8,672 nucleotides of DNA, from assembly GCA_027080755.1 (NCBI GenBank), contig JALWQC010000066.1, positions 1 through 8,672 on the forward strand, in the 5' to 3' direction. Position 1 is the first letter of the stretch. Each line of letters opens with the position of its first letter. This DNA comes from Paracoccaceae bacterium. Its GTDB lineage: Bacteria; Pseudomonadota; Alphaproteobacteria; Rhodobacterales; Rhodobacteraceae. Of this stretch, positions 6,873 through 8,672 are shown one piece after another. The position numbers and the translations under genes are program-made. The notes beneath the pieces are model-generated. The model saw only the letters and a program-made list of their open reading frames with translations, had not been told where the DNA came from and did no database searches.

Positions 6873-8090
6873 TTATTGCAACATCGGCCCGATCAGCAAA
6901 ATCAGACAAAACAACACGCCCAGCACCGGCCCCCACAGGGGCACGGTAAATATCCCGTCCGGTGCGGGCACATGGCGCAATTTCAGCAGGACAAGCGACA
7001 TATTGACCAGTGCAAACACGACCAGAACAAATTGTGTGGTTAACGCGGCCAGTTGCTCTATCGGGAAAAACAGGGCAAGGGCGAGGATCGTGGTGCTTAC
7101 CAGAAGCGTGGAAAAAACCGGCGTGCGGGTCCGCTTGCCGAGGCTGGCAAAAACCGCCGGAATCGCCCCGCGTTTTCCCAGACCATACAGAACACGGGCC
7201 GACATGATTATTTGCAGGATAATCCCGTTCAGCGTGGCGACAACGGCGATAAGGGTAATCACCAGCGGCGAGGTATTCGTCAGCCGTTCATACAAAAACC
7301 CGACAGGCGCATCCGAGGCGGCAAGTTCCTCAACCGGCACAGTTAACACCGCCACAGCCGCAACCATGAAATACAAAACCGTCGTTATCCCCAATGTGAT
7401 ATAGATGGCCTCCGGCATGGTTTTTTTCGGGTTTCGGGTCTCTTCCACCAGATTGACCACATCGTCAAAACCGATAAAGGCAAAAAAGGCCAGAAGGCTG
7501 GTGGAAAAAATCGCGCCATAAGCGGCGGTATCGCCCCATTCGGGTATGATCTGGGGAAGTTTCTGGAAGAAATCGGGCGTATTCCACAGGCCGGCAATGA
7601 TGATCGCGACCAGACCGAGGACCTCGAATATGGTGAAAAATCCGGCAAACATAACTGACTGGCGCACCCCCCATACGGCGATGCCCCCCATGGTTATTAC
7701 CACCAGAACCGTCATCAGGGGCGCCGGAATATCCACCAGTTCCAGCAGATATCCCACCCCGCCGATGGTGATCGCGGCCCCGGCGACGGTGGCCGACAGC
7801 AGTACGATTCCCCCTGTCAGAAGGGATAACCAGTTTGCGCGGAAGCCGGCCAGAACATAGGCTGCCTCGCCGGAGGCTTTGGGAATACGCCCGCTCAATT
7901 CGGCAAAAGAGCCGGCAGTAAAGGCCATGATTATTGCGGCGAGGACGAACGACAGCGGTGCATAAGGTCCGGCCTGCGCCGCGGCCGCCCCGATCAAGAC
8001 ATAAATGCCCGCCCCGATGCTGGTTCCCAGACCATAGAGAACCAGCAAAGGCAGGGTTATTACCCGTTTAAAGGCGGGCGTATCGGCCAT
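6873..8090 (-). CDS. APC superfamily amino acid permease
   Basis: A 405-residue inner-membrane secondary transporter of the amino acid-polyamine-organocation superfamily, rather short for the family (usually 430-500). The first membrane segment carries GLGTSIGAGIY (20-30), the unwound substrate-binding stretch typical of APC proteins. A GFDDVVNLVEETRNPKKTMPEAI block near residues 207-229 and a SARVLYGLGKRGAIPAVF block further on resemble cationic amino acid transporters. I count about 11-12 hydrophobic segments, with the last ending at the C-terminus, so the core appears complete and only tails are short. Its ATG shares one base with the stop of the upstream 65-residue gene (TAATG), implying translational coupling. 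Substrate unknown. A link to the sulfur genes downstream is not shown: a candidate promoter intervenes. Confidence 0.9.
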   Translation of the reverse strand: MADTPAFKRVITLPLLVLYGLGTSIGAGIYVLIGAAAAQAGPYAPLSFVLAAIIMAFTAGSFAELSGRIPKASGEAAYVLAGFRANWLSLLTGGIVLLSATVAGAAITIGGVGYLLELVDIPAPLMTVLVVITMGGIAVWGVRQSVMFAGFFTIFEVLGLVAIIIAGLWNTPDFFQKLPQIIPEWGDTAAYGAIFSTSLLAFFAFIGFDDVVNLVEETRNPKKTMPEAIYITLGITTVLYFMVAAVAVLTVPVEELAASDAPVGFLYERLTNTSPLVITLIAVVATLNGIILQIIMSARVLYGLGKRGAIPAVFASLGKRTRTPVFSTLLVSTTILALALFFPIEQLAALTTQFVLVVFALVNMSLVLLKLRHVPAPDGIFTVPLWGPVLGVLFCLILLIGPMLQ

Positions 8091-8287
8091 TATCCCCTGG
8101 TGACTTTCAGCCGCTCTTCGAGGGCTTTTTCCAGTTCCAGAAGGTCCTCGGGAACGGGCAGGCCCTCGCCGCGCATGGTGGCCAGTTCCTCGCGCAGGGT
8201 TTCCTGCAATTCATGCAGATCCTCGGGCTGGTGGGTGGCCTTTTCAAGGATCATGCGGATGCGGACTTTGAGGTCTTCGAATGCCAT
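8090..8287 (-). CDS. Small conserved-looking helical protein, function unknown
   Basis: A 65-residue protein that I do not recognise. It is highly charged (many Glu, Lys and Arg), with a Leu/Glu heptad-like stretch (DLHELQETLREELATM) and a second acidic helix (EDLLELEKALEERL) split by Gly-Leu-Pro-Val-Pro, suggesting a helical hairpin or small coiled coil. There is no Cys, signal peptide or membrane segment. It looks real: AAGGAA lies six bases before its ATG, it starts 10 bp after the DksA-like gene, and its stop overlaps the permease start (TAATG). It is therefore the middle gene of a coupled trio. Confidence 0.75.
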   Translation of the reverse strand: MAFEDLKVRIRMILEKATHQPEDLHELQETLREELATMRGEGLPVPEDLLELEKALEERLKVTRG

Positions 8288-8297
8288 GGCGGGTTCC

Positions 8298-8621
8298 TTA
8301 GTGGTTTTCGGCGCATTTGGCGCAGAAGGGGGTTTGGGGCAGAAGGTCTAGGCGTTCCTCGGAAATCTTGTCCCCGCAGTCCACGCAATAGCCGTATTCG
8401 CCGTCTTCGATACGTTTGAGAGCAGCTTCGATCTGGCGGACCTCCAGTTTGTCGGCATTTCCCAGATCTTCCAGCACTTCGTCATCTTCGATGTCGATGG
8501 CGGCATCCTCGCCGTCCTTGTCGAGCGGGTGGTCCAGCTCGGCCTCGATTTTTTCCATGTTGGCCAGCAGATAGGCCATCCGGTCGCGCAACTGTTTTTC
8601 GCGCTCTGCAACTGTTTTCAT
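8298..8621 (-). CDS. Short DksA/TraR-family C4 zinc-finger protein
   Basis: A 107-residue member of the DksA/TraR family, which binds the secondary channel of RNA polymerase and, with ppGpp in the case of DksA, alters promoter choice. The zinc finger is Cys79, Cys82 (CVDCG), Cys100 and Cys103 (CAKC). Aligning backwards from the finger without gaps places Asp36, Asp39 and Ala41 (DGEDAA) on the DxxDxA coiled-coil tip of E. coli DksA, so the functional tip seems kept, although about 35 N-terminal residues of DksA are absent. AGGGGA lies about seven bases before the ATG. It is the first gene in the window of a minus-strand trio with the 65-residue gene and the permease. Alphaproteobacteria often carry a short paralogue beside full-length DksA; this is probably such a protein. 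Confidence 0.9.
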   Translation of the reverse strand: MKTVAEREKQLRDRMAYLLANMEKIEAELDHPLDKDGEDAAIDIEDDEVLEDLGNADKLEVRQIEAALKRIEDGEYGYCVDCGDKISEERLDLLPQTPFCAKCAENH

Positions 8622-8672
8622 AACAAAATCCCCTTGTTGTGTGTTTCCTACATAATGGGTTTTTGCCGATTA
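8622..8672 (-). promoter_or_regulatory. Upstream region of the DksA-like gene
   Basis: This 51 bp stretch holds the ribosome binding site (AGGGGA, minus strand) and a possible -10 hexamer TATGTA in the minus direction (about 8654-8649). A -35 box would fall close to or beyond the window edge, so the promoter cannot be judged. No clear inverted repeat is seen. Confidence 0.25.

Noticed and set aside
6799..6936. Upstream extension of the dioxygenase reading frame
   Set aside because: The extra residues include no family similarity and the extension overlaps the permease gene and the operator-like repeat. The ATG at 6798 has a good ribosome binding site.

Overview
The window reads as chromosomal DNA of an alphaproteobacterium, most likely a Rhodobacterales (Roseobacter-type) species. 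I infer this from fairly GC-rich codon use, the ftsH tail, the order formate-THF ligase / chorismate mutase / folD, and the style of the sulfur cluster. It is densely coded: the longest gap between genes is about 155 bp, and there is no RNA gene, insertion sequence, phage gene or CRISPR array.

Plus-strand half (1-3768). The window opens inside ftsH, just after the His-Glu of its zinc motif, and ftsH ends at a strong intrinsic terminator. A leader with several small hairpins then precedes a one-carbon folate operon: fhs (formate-tetrahydrofolate ligase), a small AroQ-type chorismate mutase, and folD (methylene-THF dehydrogenase/cyclohydrolase). Fhs and FolD together interconvert formate, 10-formyl-, methenyl- and methylene-THF. 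The chorismate mutase between them is not part of that chemistry and is the oddity of this half.

Minus-strand half (3765-8621). Read in the direction of transcription (right to left), a short DksA/TraR-type zinc-finger protein comes first, then a 65-residue unknown protein, then an APC-family amino acid permease, all tightly packed. Next comes a sulfur cluster: an ETHE1/Blh-type persulfide dioxygenase, a small DUF442 protein with a rhodanese-like CRSGNR loop, and a SulP anion permease with a STAS domain. This looks like a split version of the Blh sulfide-detoxification module: persulfide is oxidised to sulfite, the DUF442 protein may handle persulfide sulfur, and SulP may move sulfite or sulfate. 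The dioxygenase and DUF442 genes each have an AT-rich, partly symmetric element at a candidate promoter. The two elements share a common core, so one sulfide- or persulfide-sensing repressor (BigR/SqrR type) may control both. No such regulator gene is in the window.

The two halves converge: the stop codons of folD and sulP lie on the same CTAG tetranucleotide, with no terminator between them.

I did not find a clearly undescribed system. The best leads are the shared operator-like elements of the sulfur genes, the alternating TCCT/AGGA pairing in the fhs leader, the chorismate mutase in a folate operon, and the short DksA-like protein that keeps the DxxDxA tip.
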